This document shows positions 63,275 through 64,000 of a stretch of 64,000 nucleotides of DNA, one piece after another; the stretch's first letter is position 1, and each line of letters begins with the position of its first letter. Source of the DNA: Apoda limacodes (lineage: Eukaryota; Arthropoda; Insecta; Lepidoptera; Limacodidae); NCBI GenBank assembly GCA_946406115.1, contig OX291552.1:6821336-6885335 (forward strand), given 5' to 3'. The notes under the pieces were generated by a model, which ran no database searches, had not been told where the DNA came from, and saw nothing but the letters and a program-made list of their open reading frames with translations. The translations under genes were made by a program, and so were the position numbers.

Positions 63275-63560
63275 GGTCGGTGGTGGCCTAGGGGTTTCGA
63301 TTTCACCTTGCATCCTGAATGGCGGAAGCAATGCGTTTTTTCTCAATTACTTACTTACATTGATTATTCACACCATTGGCATTTCGTTGAAGGAAGAGGT
63401 GAAAATAGCTGCTTATGTCAAAAAAAGGCGTATGTGAAGTCCACAATCCACACTGGGCCCACGAGTGGACTATGGCCTAAATTGTACTTGGTGAGGGTAG
63501 GCCATGCCTTAACAGTGGGGACGTATGAGACTAATAGAACTCTGAAAACGGAAACTGAAA
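63275..63560 (+). repeat. tRNA-headed SINE
   Basis: An A-box-like TGGCCTAGGGG (63284-63294), then 'tttcgatttca', a body with ccattggcatttcgttgaag, gaagtccacaatccacactg, gtggactatggcctaaattg and gccttaacagtggggacgta. The body occurs elsewhere on both strands. Confidence 0.65.
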
Positions 63561-64000
63561 AACAATAATAAAGAGGTAAAGTTTGTAGGATTGGTATTCT
63601 CCGAAATTATTGATCCTATTTTAAAAATTCTTTTACCATTATTTAGAATGGACTTGCAGAGTAGACACAAGATATATTTCTAGTTATTCATTCTACATAT
63701 CCATATTCGTCAGTTAAGTTGGAAAAAAATATTCTTGTGATCCTGATCAAGAGTTCCCACGGGATTATTTTTTTCTGCGGCATACTATTCCTAACGTAGT
63801 ATTATTTTTTGGCACAGGGATAGATAGCTTTAGGGTCCGAGAAAAACAAAGAATAGTGTTATACCGTCGCGATAGAGAGTTCCCTCAGGACTATTCCTAG
63901 TTGCGGGTATCGTCTAGTTGAAAATAAGTAGATTTGAGAATATATACGTATAATATGCTTAAACTCAGATTCCACGGAATGGAAAATGCTCCTGGGGGGC
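63561..64000. other. Window end, no gene seen
   Basis: Two pieces (gagttcccacgggattattt, gagagttccctcaggactat) resemble 47030-47160, suggesting a further dispersed repeat. Cut by the window edge. Confidence 0.4.

Overview
The window looks like a lepidopteran (moth or butterfly) nuclear genome segment: AT-rich, intron-rich and packed with repeats. Diagnostic families include tRNA-headed SINEs with a GGTTCGATTCCCG-type B box, Lep1-like non-autonomous Helitrons ending in ...GCTAGT, CR1-like LINE tails, mariner, hAT and pogo-type DNA elements, and the 'GGGTTCCGTA' and 'GACCGAGC' dispersed repeats. There are no bacterial operons, no CRISPR array and no convincing viral gene. Family names rest on motifs read by eye and on general knowledge of these families; no database search was run.

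One host gene is clear. It is a secreted-type alkaline phosphatase on the + strand, split into nine coding exons between 25752 and 60466 and encoding 515 residues. All splice sites are AG/GT, all phases match, and every active-site motif is present. Exon 1 (signal peptide) is separated from exon 2 by an intron of about 18.6 kb. The C-terminus ends just after the last cysteine pair with no hydrophobic GPI tail, so a soluble paralogue is likely.

The largest intact unit is a full-length Jockey-like non-LTR retrotransposon (4007-9832) with two open reading frames, a poly(A) tail and an 11-bp target-site duplication. It is inserted about 30 bp downstream of a TATA box, next to a perfect heat-shock element and three CCAAT boxes, so it sits where the start site of a heat-shock-like promoter would be. 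No heat-shock coding region follows.

Layout: 1-4000, dispersed repeats and the promoter-like segment; 4007-9832, the LINE; 10-12.6 kb, a pogo-like transposase relic; 12.8-15.6 kb, a decayed minus-strand LINE with a second LINE piece inside it; 15.9-24.4 kb, Helitron-like elements, SINEs, a 37-bp TIR element, a tRNA-like foldback and a perfect hairpin; 25.75 kb, phosphatase exon 1; 26-44.4 kb, intron 1, with MITEs, a 10-copy minisatellite, a small frameshifted gene relic beside four CAGGATCCTG palindromes, and many SINE and Helitron copies; 44.4-60.5 kb, exons 2-9, with introns holding a (CAAA)n tract of about 510 bp, an internally deleted mariner, a hAT element inside a LINE relic, and a hAT MITE; 60.5-64 kb, 3' flank and repeats.

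Much of the structure is nested insertion, and several uninterrupted homologous copies in the same window let the insertion order be read directly.
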